From Eremophila alpestris peregrina (Eukaryota; Chordata; Aves; Passeriformes; Alaudidae): DNA of 64,000 nt. The stretch spans positions 12,265,629-12,329,628 of the forward strand of contig WMCF01000018.1 in the NCBI GenBank assembly GCA_009792885.1. The letters run 5' to 3'. The notes beneath the pieces are model-generated. The model was given only the letters and a program-made list of their open reading frames with translations, had not been told where the DNA came from and searched no databases. Of this stretch, positions 59,701 through 64,000 are shown in pieces (within the stretch, counting starts at the first letter, position 1; each line of letters starts with the position of its first letter). A program made the translations under genes and the position numbers.

Positions 59701-59924
59701 ATTTTTGATTTGTTTTTGTTTTTTTTTTTTTATTTCCTTTATTTTAAACATGTCCCAAACAGGAATTGGTGAACTTGCTTTTGACTGGCAAAGCTGTGTC
59801 CAATGTTTTCAACAATGTGATCGAGCTGGACTCTGGGAATGGCAACATCACCATCCTGAAGGGCATCACGAGTCGCAGTGACATTGGTTTGCTGTCCCTC
59901 TTTGAGCACTATGATGTCTGTCAG
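12664..59924 (+). CDS. MINDY4: MINDY4 (FAM188B) deubiquitinase gene, exons 1-15, 3' end beyond window
   Basis: MINDY4 belongs to the MINDY cysteine-protease family, which cuts K48-linked polyubiquitin. The 15 exons join in frame into 650 codons. Residues 1-80 match the vertebrate MINDY4 N-terminus (MDSAFVEAVAASLVREFLSR) and resemble a LisH-like helix pair. Residues ~81-400 are a Ser/Lys/Glu-rich linker expected to be disordered. The catalytic domain starts near residue 405 (ELKNLLFGSSLCCF). The block IVQKKGGPCGVLAAVQ holds the presumed oxyanion Gln (Q443) and nucleophile Cys (C449), six residues apart as in MINDY1 (Q131/C137). Later blocks GKYKADGILETL, FEVGPYGCILL, IGSHGYCTQELVNLLLTGKA and LSLFEHYDVCQ are family signatures. 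The catalytic His exon and the stop codon are not in the window. Mammalian MINDY4 is about 750 residues, so roughly 100 are missing. The product is expected to be intracellular, with no signal peptide or membrane segment. Identification is from remembered family sequence, not a search. Confidence 0.97.
12727..14209 (+). other. MINDY4 intron 1
   Basis: 1483 bp. It begins in the CpG island. It contains three AATAAA hexamers at 10-bp spacing (13800, 13810, 13820) within a decamer repeat AATAAATCAC. No other feature recognised. Confidence 0.85.
12867..12885 (+). promoter_or_regulatory. ZNF143/THAP11-type motif in 5' intron 1
   Basis: ACTACATCTCCCACAGTGC fits the promoter motif ACTAYRNNNCCCR at every fixed position and also has the downstream TGC. 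It lies 140 bp past the exon 1 donor, within the CpG island, where this motif is typically found. Binding is not demonstrated. Confidence 0.6.
14210..14329 (+). CDS. MINDY4: MINDY4 exon 2
   Basis: Residues 22-61. The acceptor is ttctcag and the donor AAG before gtgagg, phase 0 on both sides. It begins GLKKTISTMDRELPRS and continues the SINNRNELR..LHLHSLYRHNK stretch typical of vertebrate MINDY4. Together with exon 1 it completes the LisH-like helical segment. Confidence 0.96.
14330..14894 (+). other. MINDY4 intron 2
   Basis: 565 bp; no repeat or gene recognised. Confidence 0.85.
14895..15097 (+). CDS. MINDY4: MINDY4 exon 3
   Basis: Residues 62-129; the last codon is split (AG, then G in exon 4). 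It begins AKENPLKTLLEIITNYFLEH, the conserved end of the N-terminal module, then runs into a Ser-rich linker. Acceptor ggccag, donor gtacag. Confidence 0.95.
15098..16472 (+). other. MINDY4 intron 3
   Basis: 1375 bp. It holds a T tract near 15140-15157 and a reverse CR1 fragment (16008-16222). Nothing else recognised. Confidence 0.85.
16008..16222 (-). mobile_element. CR1 LINE 3' fragment in intron 3
   Basis: Reverse CR1: ccttggaagggaccttaaag, ccaagccccatccagcctgg, gtgccagggtctcaccaccc, aagaattccttcccaatatc. Confidence 0.85.
16473..16731 (+). CDS. MINDY4: MINDY4 exon 4
   Basis: Residues 129-215. The acceptor is preceded by a pyrimidine tract ending cccctctag. The exon is charged, low-complexity linker, with the recognisable MINDY4 segment RAGLIARGMMAGPVAS near its end. 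It ends GAG before gtgatt, a somewhat weak donor, phase 0. Confidence 0.94.
16732..17725 (+). other. MINDY4 intron 4
   Basis: 994 bp; nothing recognised beyond splice signals. Confidence 0.85.
17726..18129 (+). CDS. MINDY4: MINDY4 exon 5
   Basis: Residues 216-350. At 404 bp it is the largest exon in the window. It encodes Ser/Lys/Glu-rich linker with a conserved-looking helix DPEDFLSKLLSERERA. Acceptor tttccag, donor gtgaga. The final codon is split two bases to one. No stop interrupts the frame. Confidence 0.95.
18990..19417 (+). mobile_element. CR1 LINE, left part (split by an LTR)
   Basis: Forward CR1 region 5' of the 3' end: actgggggtgctggtggcag, gcccctcatgacaagggcat, ggctgagggagctgggaaag, ctggagaaaaggaggctcca. 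It continues at 19839 after the inserted LTR. Confidence 0.8.
19418..19838 (-). mobile_element. Solo LTR (~421 bp) inserted into CR1
   Basis: Plus strand reads TGTGGGGAGCC ... CTGTCATGACA; on the minus strand the ends are TGTCATGACAGG and GGCTCCCCACA, i.e. TG...CA. A minus-strand polyadenylation signal AATAAA lies at 19466-19471, near the 3' end, as expected for an LTR. A clean target duplication is not visible and a few CR1 bases seem lost at the junction. Family assignment is uncertain. Confidence 0.65.
19839..20145 (+). mobile_element. CR1 LINE, right part and 3' end
   Basis: Continuation after the LTR: gtcaggctctgctcccaggg, attggaacaggctgcccagg, tgtttgggctcgatgatccg, ending in the tail aactctgtaattctgtgctt. 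Confidence 0.85.
21223..21500 (-). mobile_element. CR1 LINE 3' fragment in intron 5
   Basis: Reverse CR1: ttcacagaatcccacaatac, ggttggaaaggacctcaggg, then the gtacccatggccccttgtct region. Confidence 0.75.
22045..22096 (+). mobile_element. Possible short CR1 tail
   Basis: gggttgggccaggtgacctc followed by atcctgtgattctcc resembles a CR1 3' end. Short and diverged. Confidence 0.35.
23265..23650 (+). mobile_element. Probable ERV LTR remnant
   Basis: AATAAA inside ttttaataaatacctacttt, followed by a pyrimidine-rich ctctgtccagtctctgttcc stretch, looks like the 3' part of an avian ERV LTR. A 22-bp unit (tccattttgtgcccattttg plus gg) is tandemly duplicated near 23451-23494. Ends are not resolved. 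Confidence 0.45.
23704..23744. repeat. (TTTA)n microsatellite
   Basis: About ten perfect TTTA units. Confidence 0.95.
23745..23786 (+). repeat. 42-bp direct repeat, copy 1
   Basis: Identical at 41 of 42 positions to 24474-24515 (one A/G difference). It starts atttaggggtgtctct and ends gtgactctcaga. Confidence 0.9.
24474..24515 (+). repeat. 42-bp direct repeat, copy 2
   Basis: Second copy, 729 bp downstream of the first. The intervening DNA is not a family I recognise. Confidence 0.9.
25789..26515 (+). repeat. 145-bp tandem array, five copies
   Basis: Units begin ggagcagcccaggggtaaat at 25789, 25934, 26079, 26224 and 26366, i.e. 145, 145, 145 and 142 bp apart; a diverged fifth unit ends near 26515. 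Each contains cacattggcacat, tctgctttgtcctt, gcatcatctcca and a caggaa-rich end. No coding frame is conserved. Confidence 0.93.
27030..27085 (+). mobile_element. Possible CR1 tail
   Basis: aggatcactgagttgtcttc followed by aactcaaaattccatgactc resembles a degenerate CR1 3' end. Confidence 0.35.
27360..27429 (+). repeat. 70-bp inverted repeat, left arm (intron 5)
   Basis: Matches the reverse complement of 34228-34297 at 69 of 70 bases. It starts ggtttggactgttaaaaatc and ends ccacatccttaaa. Similarity stops abruptly on both sides. Confidence 0.95.
29290..29412 (-). mobile_element. CR1 LINE 3' fragment in intron 5
   Basis: Reverse CR1: agtcacagaatcccagaatg, ttggaaaggaccttaaaaat, gggcagggacacctcccact. 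Confidence 0.85.
30825..30960. repeat. (TATAAA)n / (TATAGA)n microsatellite
   Basis: About 22 hexamers, ending about 120 bp before the exon 6 acceptor. Long open frames through it on the minus strand are artefacts of the repeat. Confidence 0.93.
31083..31141 (+). CDS. MINDY4: MINDY4 exon 6 (NAGNAG acceptor)
   Basis: Residues 350-370, ending REDQMKEVLDL. The acceptor reads tagGAG, so splicing after 31082 or after 31085 is possible. Both keep frame and differ by one Arg. Donor gtaagt is strong. The preceding pyrimidine tract is weak, and a TATAAA-type microsatellite lies about 120 bp upstream. Confidence 0.9.
31142..31475 (+). other. MINDY4 intron 6
   Basis: 334 bp; no feature beyond splice signals. 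Confidence 0.85.
31476..31585 (+). CDS. MINDY4: MINDY4 exon 7
   Basis: Residues 370-406: an acidic stretch (VDIEDEETTGEVQ) followed by TPDLSTLYMLQIVSKAIDIS, the lead-in to the catalytic domain. The acceptor has a good pyrimidine tract (ttttttttccttcag); donor gtaaga. Ends in phase 0. Confidence 0.94.
31586..32506 (+). other. MINDY4 intron 7
   Basis: 921 bp; no repeat or gene recognised. Confidence 0.85.
32507..32623 (+). CDS. MINDY4: MINDY4 exon 8 (start of catalytic domain, oxyanion Gln)
   Basis: Residues 407-445, beginning ELKNLLFGSSLCCFSEEW and ending LKYGIVQKK. Q443 corresponds to the oxyanion-hole glutamine of the MINDY family. The donor gtgctg departs from consensus at +3 to +5, the weakest of the 15 donors I placed. 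Phase 0 at both ends. Confidence 0.96.
33412..33960 (-). mobile_element. Probable solo LTR (~549 bp) in intron 8
   Basis: On the minus strand it runs TGTTGGATGTTGTG to TAAAACACGACA, with TG...CA ends. The flanks cagtc (33407-33411) and cagac (33961-33965) agree at 4 of 5 bases. A minus-strand AATAAA lies near 33541. It is relatively CpG-rich (gatcgggccggg, gccgcggcc), unlike the surrounding intron. The left boundary could instead be at 33417. Confidence 0.55.
34228..34297 (-). repeat. 70-bp inverted repeat, right arm (intron 8)
   Basis: Reverse complement of 27360-27429 with a single mismatch. It lies 268 bp past the probable LTR and 1.6 kb past the exon 8 donor. Confidence 0.95.
35765..35853 (+). 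CDS. MINDY4: MINDY4 exon 9 (catalytic cysteine)
   Basis: Residues 446-475, opening GGPCGVLAAVQACVLQQLIF. C449 is the presumed nucleophile. The acceptor follows ttttccccccag; donor gtaagg. The last codon is split (CG, then T). The Gln and Cys of the active site are on separate exons. Confidence 0.97.
35854..39892 (+). other. MINDY4 intron 9
   Basis: 4039 bp. Short (ATA)n tract near 36399-36415. No nested exon or transposon recognised. Confidence 0.85.
39893..39994 (+). CDS. MINDY4: MINDY4 exon 10
   Basis: Residues 475-509: LQPSEAHRTKCLSLALADIL then WRAGGHEKALVAL, matching the vertebrate protein. The acceptor is ggactgcag; donor gtgagt, leaving a split Leu codon (CT, then G). Confidence 0.95.
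39995..40955 (+). other. MINDY4 intron 10
   Basis: 961 bp; nothing recognised. Confidence 0.85.
40956..41019 (+). CDS. MINDY4: MINDY4 exon 11
   Basis: Residues 509-530: PSGRQQFTPTGKYKADGILE plus T. GKYKADG is a strongly conserved MINDY4 signature. Acceptor ccccttcag, donor gtaagt, ending in phase 0. Confidence 0.95.
41020..41986 (+). other. MINDY4 intron 11
   Basis: 967 bp; nothing recognised. Confidence 0.85.
41987..42052 (+). CDS. MINDY4: MINDY4 exon 12
   Basis: Residues 531-552: LILHSATRYEDLIVFLQQNI then HQ. Acceptor ttcttcccag, donor gtactg. Phase 0 at both ends; 66 bp, so skipping it would keep frame. Confidence 0.94.
42053..42356 (+). other. MINDY4 intron 12
   Basis: 304 bp, the shortest intron in the window; nothing else recognised. 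Confidence 0.85.
42357..42424 (+). CDS. MINDY4: MINDY4 exon 13
   Basis: Residues 553-575: FEVGPYGCILLTVSVILSRS then INL. The hydrophobic run is the buried core of the catalytic fold, not a membrane helix. Acceptor ctttttcag, donor gtgagt. It precedes the 15.2-kb intron 13. Confidence 0.95.
44461..44605 (+). mobile_element. CR1 LINE 3' end in intron 13
   Basis: Forward CR1: gttgcccagagaggttggaa, gtccaaggccaggttggatg, gggtggaactggatgggctt, ending aggattctgtgattta. Confidence 0.9.
51290..51530 (-). mobile_element. Old CR1-like fragment
   Basis: ttggcctccacagcccctgt, ggcagtgagctcc, gtgaaagagttctttcct and a gtgttatgaaaagtagtgag stretch resemble an ancient amniote CR1/L3-type 3' region in reverse. 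Highly diverged. Confidence 0.45.
54945..55390. promoter_or_regulatory. CpG-rich patch inside intron 13
   Basis: By hand count about 25 CpG dinucleotides fall between 54980 and 55370, while the surrounding 12 kb has almost none. It includes gcccgcggcgcggccg near 55197. A good donor (GCGGAG before gtgaga, GT at 55012-55013) follows a GC-rich stretch, so it could be an alternative first exon or an intronic regulatory island. There is no expression evidence. Confidence 0.45.
55433..56378 (+). repeat. 137-bp tandem array, seven copies
   Basis: Units start at about 55433, 55557, 55695, 55831, 55968, 56105 and 56241. The first is 124 bp (internal deletion); the rest are 136-138 bp. Each carries ggaattgtgattcc, atgactatgactt, tactttt(c)aggctgtaaacc, ttctgattttgc and cctgtgagaaaataattatc. 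Unit 1 opens with a perfect inverted repeat GGAATC-gt-GATTCC. AT-rich and non-coding. Confidence 0.95.
57583..57646 (+). CDS. MINDY4: MINDY4 exon 14
   Basis: Residues 575-596: VRNDFDVLTNRLIGSHGYCT then Q. The HLIG.HGYCTQ block is a MINDY4 hallmark. The acceptor is preceded by tttttccttctcag; donor gtgagg. It completes the split Leu codon of exon 13 correctly across 15 kb. Confidence 0.96.
57730..58075 (-). mobile_element. CR1 LINE 3' fragment in intron 14
   Basis: Reverse CR1 starting 84 bp after exon 14: aatcacagaatggtttgggt, ttggaagggaccttaaagtt, ccaagccccatccaggctgt, ttccctcttgtcctatcact. Well preserved. Confidence 0.92.
59253..59530 (+). mobile_element. Internally deleted CR1 LINE in intron 14
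   Basis: The first ~60 bp encode the reverse-transcriptase motif DFSKAF.AVSHS. The sequence then jumps to CR1 3' material (gggtgctgtgcactgcccag, tggatgatcctggtgggtcc) and a tattctgtgatttt tail, so most of the ORF and 3' region is missing. Confidence 0.8.
59763..59924 (+). CDS. MINDY4: MINDY4 exon 15 (last coding exon in window)
   Basis: Residues 597-650: ELVNLLLTGKAVSNVFNNVI, then the SGNGNITILKGI..SDIGLLSLFEHYDVCQ region. Acceptor cccaaacag, donor gtatgc, phase 0. In the family the next exon carries the SHFS-type motif with the catalytic His. I could not find that exon before position 64000. Confidence 0.96.
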
Positions 59925-62900
59925 GTATGCTTTCCATTCTCCTGCCTTTATTAGAAATAAAACAAATTGCTCTTTAAATCAGCTTGGAGTAAGTAAAGCA
60001 ACCAAGAAATGACTGGCTTGGTTCAGTTTTTCTGTGCTGTAGTGGTGGTTCTATTGCCAGTAAAAAAAAAAATTATTATAGACAATTAAAATAGCTGTTA
60101 ATGCAATGGGATTGTTGCCTTTAATTGCTTTTGATGGTCATATTTTAATTGCAGTCATCATGAAAATTAAAAGATAGATTAAAACTTTCAAAGGAGTGAC
60201 AGGTATTGATTAATTTACCTCAGGAAAAACCCGTGTAAGGATTTCAGTAGCTCTCCTTCAGCAGGAGATGATGGCAGGATGGACATTTTTCATAAAGACA
60301 TGTTCTGTCCTAAACAGCCAGTCTTGTGTTTGATGCAGGAATATTGTTTGAAATTCTCTTGCTTTTGTTAGATACTTGTAGCAGTCCCACCTGCATTTAC
60401 AGCAGCACCTCTACAAATGTTTGAAAGTGATTACCAAAGGATTTGATTGTACTGATCTGATCTAAAAGTGTGGCTGAAAACAAAGCTTGGTTTTAAGTCC
60501 TTCCCATATGGCTGAAGTCAGCTGCATTCTCCTGCTACTGGCAAATCACAATTTTTGTTATTTTTAGTTAACACAATCATTTACATTATTCACAGCATTA
60601 CAAAAGGCTTGAATTCAGTCAAGGCAGCTTATCAGTGTACCCAAATCTGATTAATTCAGAACAGAGTGGACTAAAAATAAATAAGCTTCAGTGTCTAGTT
60701 CACTCATCTTTTTCTTTTCTATAAACAGTGTGACATTTAAACCCTCAAAAAATGGTTCTGCACCACTCCAGCACTTTTTCCATTCTCCAGTGAGGAAAAT
60801 GACTTGGGAGTAGCAAAATGGTAAATGAGGTCAGGGCAGGTAGGAGCTATTTCTTACCCACCTGCCCTCTAAAAATAAAACAAGTTACCCAGAGATTCAG
60901 ACACCATTTTCCACTTATTCTGCAAATTATATGGTAGAGGGGATCTGTTCCTGCTGCTGGGCTCTTGCATGGGAGCTGGAATCATGAGCAGGGATCTGTT
61001 TTTCCAAGTGACTTAATCAGTTACAGAAACTCCAGTAGACATAGTTTCCTTTTTTTTTTTTTTTATTTTTTTAAGAGTCTACACTAGTTGGGCATCTGCT
61101 GCAAGTTGTCCTGGTTTTTATTAAGAACATCTGGGTGTTCTCTGCTTTTCAGTTCACAGGCAGTGTCTGCTCAGGACTGGGACAAAAGTCAGATTCTGCT
61201 GGATTTTGGCCCCAAACTGGGGAGTCTCCAGCTTGAGGGGCCAGATTCTGCTTCCTGCTATACAACTTGGAGCAGTTCAGGAAAAAAGAAATGTCAGTGG
61301 CAGTTTGCAGAGGTGGAACCGAGAATAGAATTTGTCTTTCAAAGTGACTCTCTTATTCCTCTCAGCATCCAATTACAGTGTGGCTCTGAGGCTGGTAACT
61401 GAACCCAGCCATGGAAAAGGACTGTCATTTTTTTGGTTGGGTTTATTTTTTGTTTCCGGGAGTAAGAAAATCCTGAGTGTGCTGGATGGTGAATCACAGA
61501 ATCAAAACTCCCTTTGGGTCACATCCAGCCAATCTCTCAGGGGATAACTCAGGATATTTTTGTGTCCTGTTATATAGCAGGGTTTCTTTTAAAAATCTGT
61601 ACCCATGAAGATCCTGCCTTTTTGTTCAAATGGCCATTTTTTCATTGATTTTTGTGCATTTAACTGTGATCTTACAGTTTTTCTCATCCATCTCTACTCT
61701 AAAACATGAACAAATGCCCATAAAGATTTGCAGCTCCTTGTGAATTTGGAGATTTTAACATCTACTGCACAGCCTGTGTTTGGAAAAGCTGTTAATAAAT
61801 CAGGCTCTTCATTTACTTGGTTTCCTCTAATTATAATTTTGCTCCTAATCCAACCTGCCCCCTGAACAATTCATCCCCATCCTCTGGGCATTTGCAGCTG
61901 ATGTAACAGTGCCTCCCTTTTTTGTCAGCACATCCTGTCCAAAGCTTGTTTTCATTTCCCTGCTCTAGACTTGTTCCAACTCACCAACCCATTTAGGACA
62001 GGATATTCAAGACTCCAGGCTGGATGCAGTAAATCCACATGGAGGAAGGCTTCTCCACCATTTTATCTCATTTTTCTAATATATGGAGCATTTTTGTGTA
62101 ATCCACAATTCCTTTATGAGTTGCAGATATTGTCAGGGCACGTGGATTAATCCTCAAATTCCAGCAGTGGCAAATCCAAAGAAAATGATCCCTTTTATCC
62201 CAGTGATTTCCTGGAGAATCCCTCTGTTCCCCATCCATTCTCCTCCTGCAGTGGATCCTGTGTTATCTTTGCTGATGGGAAAAACGTGTGTCCCCAGTGA
62301 TTTGTCTGGAGTTGTTCACTCATCACTCCCAGCCCTGACATATCACCAGACTCTGTGGAGTTTCTGCAGTGTCATTACTGGCTGCAAATTGTTCCACAAT
62401 GACAGATGGATCCATTCCATCTGCTGCATGTGCAAACATTTAGTTGCACAGTGAGATTCTGGATTTTAACGGGGAAAAAAAGTCAGAAGTCCAACTCTGC
62501 TACTTTTCAGTAGGCAGCTTACACATCTTTGGGTTTCTTTTCTTTGTGCTCAGCCCCTGTTTTAGCAATATCAATTCCATGTGATCTTACACATTTAACT
62601 TAGAAGCCCAAACTGAGATTTTACGTTTCCTGGGATTTATTTAGAGCATGTCAAGCAACAGAAACATTTCCAGGTGAAGTTGCTGGGGGTTTCCTCTGTC
62701 TGCTGAGCTGCAGGATGCAGCAGTTCAGTCTCAGGGAAGCTGAGTGGTTTCTCAGCAGGGACAAGAACTCAGAGAAGGGGATGAGGCAAAGGAGTGGGCA
62801 AGACCAAATGTAGCACAAATTTTTCTCCTGGGTGAGAAAATCCCTGTGTTTGGGTCAGAGCCTTTGGCCTAAGTGCCACATTGAAATTGCAGGTGAAAAG

Positions 62901-64000
62901 ACTTGGAATGATGAAATTCTTTCTTTCAAAATGTCTTGTGACGTTAGAAAGAGATGGAAACAGAGGCTCTTTATGTTTTTGCCAGGTCATTAAATAAGAG
63001 TGAAAAAGGGAAAAATAATCTACATTGTCAGGTAATAAATGTAACATTATTATCCTTATTATCATTCATAACTTATTCATTCTTTAAGAATATTAATAAT
63101 CAATTAACAAACACCACAGTGCTAACATGTAAGTTATGAGTAATAACATATGAATACATGATAATGATATGAATAACATGAATAATGATAATAATAAAAA
63201 TAATATATAGCATTTACCTGCCATTTCCTATTAGCAGATCTGTGCTCTGCAAGAGTGGCAAGTGTCATTTCCACTTCACACAGAGGGGTAACAGGTGAAT
63301 AAAAGTCAGTGTTTATCCCAGTAAGGCCCCCAGTAAGCTCCTGGCTGAACTGGGATGAGTACAGGTCTGAATCTCTCATTTAAAAGGCAGTGTGGTGCTG
63401 GCTGATAAATCTCACCATCCTTCTGAAGTATTTTTTGAAACCTCTTTGGGTATGTGCTGTTATGGGAGGAAATGGAAATATTCAAAGTTATTTGTATCTT
63501 TTGAGCCTTCTCTCTGATTTTAATTTGTTTTCACCAATTCTTTCCTGCTTTAAGCTGTCCTCTCAGCTAAACCTCCTGCTGCCTGACCTCCCAAATTCCT
63601 CCTGCTCTGATTCCTGACTGTCCCAGCCCCTGCCTCAGCTGCCAGCACTTCAAGGGACCTGGTGCCTTTCGGTTTTTGCTTCTCTGAGAATGGAGAGGGC
63701 ATTGACAAAGAAGCTGCACACATTCTCCCCATTTCTTTTCAAAAAGACAGAGTAAAGCAACAGAAACAAACAGAATTTATTCATTGAAATTCCACAGATG
63801 GGAAATATTATCTTTGGTCCTTTTGAAGAAACCTCTCTGTGCTGTGACAAGGCCAGTGAAATTCAGCACAAATGCTCTTGTGTCCTGGCACCTCACCTGT
63901 GGGTTTGCCCTGTGGAATGTCCATCTATAACCCCTATAAATGTGTTCCTAAACAATTTCTTTTCCCCATCAGATGGGCTGGATTCAAGGCAGGCCATTGG
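59925..64000 (+). other. MINDY4 intron 15 (incomplete)
   Basis: At least 4076 bp. AT-rich simple sequence (ATAATG/ATAATA type) at 63127-63215 and a T tract near 61049. I looked for the exon encoding the VGCFLKTP..SHFS region and did not find it. Confidence 0.7.

Larger units (their letters stand above)
57647..59762 (+). other. MINDY4 intron 14
   Basis: 2116 bp. It contains a reverse CR1 (57730-58075), a forward CR1 chimera (59253-59530) and a T tract before exon 15. 58076-59252 shows nothing recognised. Confidence 0.85.

Noticed and set aside
63973..64000. Possible next MINDY4 exon after cccatcag at the window end
   Set aside because: The 28 bp would encode MGWIQGRP, which does not match the VGCFLKTP-type sequence expected after exon 15.

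Overview
This is a nuclear segment from a bird genome. The window carries many fragments of CR1 LINE elements, recognised by their 3' ends and 'attctgtgattctgtga'-type tails, several endogenous-retrovirus solo LTRs, and a vertebrate gene with compact introns. The LTR load suggests a songbird or other neoavian, but that is an inference. There are no prokaryotic features.

The only protein-coding gene I can support is MINDY4 (formerly FAM188B), a K48-linkage-directed deubiquitinase of the MINDY family, on the + strand. I reconstruct 15 consecutive coding exons from the start codon at 12664 to 59924. Every junction keeps frame and has GT-AG splice sites, giving 650 codons. The mammalian protein is about 750 residues, so the last exons (including the one with the catalytic histidine) lie beyond position 64000. 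The catalytic Gln/Cys pair is present (Q443, C449) and is split by intron 8.

Layout. 1-11534: gene-free upstream DNA with CR1 fragments, a CR1 tail expanded into a pentanucleotide array (2219-2462), a ~240-bp direct duplication and a 493-bp solo LTR (5328-5820). 11535-12465: very AT-rich DNA holding a CR1 copy and ending in a 39-T tract. 12475-12960: CpG-island promoter with a GC box, a ZNF143-type motif, two upstream ORFs and exon 1. 14210-18129: exons 2-5 (N-terminal and low-complexity linker). 18130-31082: 13-kb intron 5 with a CR1 split by an LTR, a 145-bp tandem array and one arm of a 70-bp inverted repeat. 31083-42424: exons 6-13 (start and core of the catalytic domain). 42425-57582: 15-kb intron 13 with an isolated CpG-rich patch next to a seven-copy 137-bp tandem array. 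57583-59924: exons 14-15. 59925-64000: part of intron 15.

The most notable non-gene structures are the 69/70-identical inverted repeat flanking exons 6-8, the intronic CpG patch plus 137-bp array, and the CR1-tail microsatellite. Nothing here looks like a new multi-gene system. The interest lies in how repeats could affect processing of the MINDY4 transcript.
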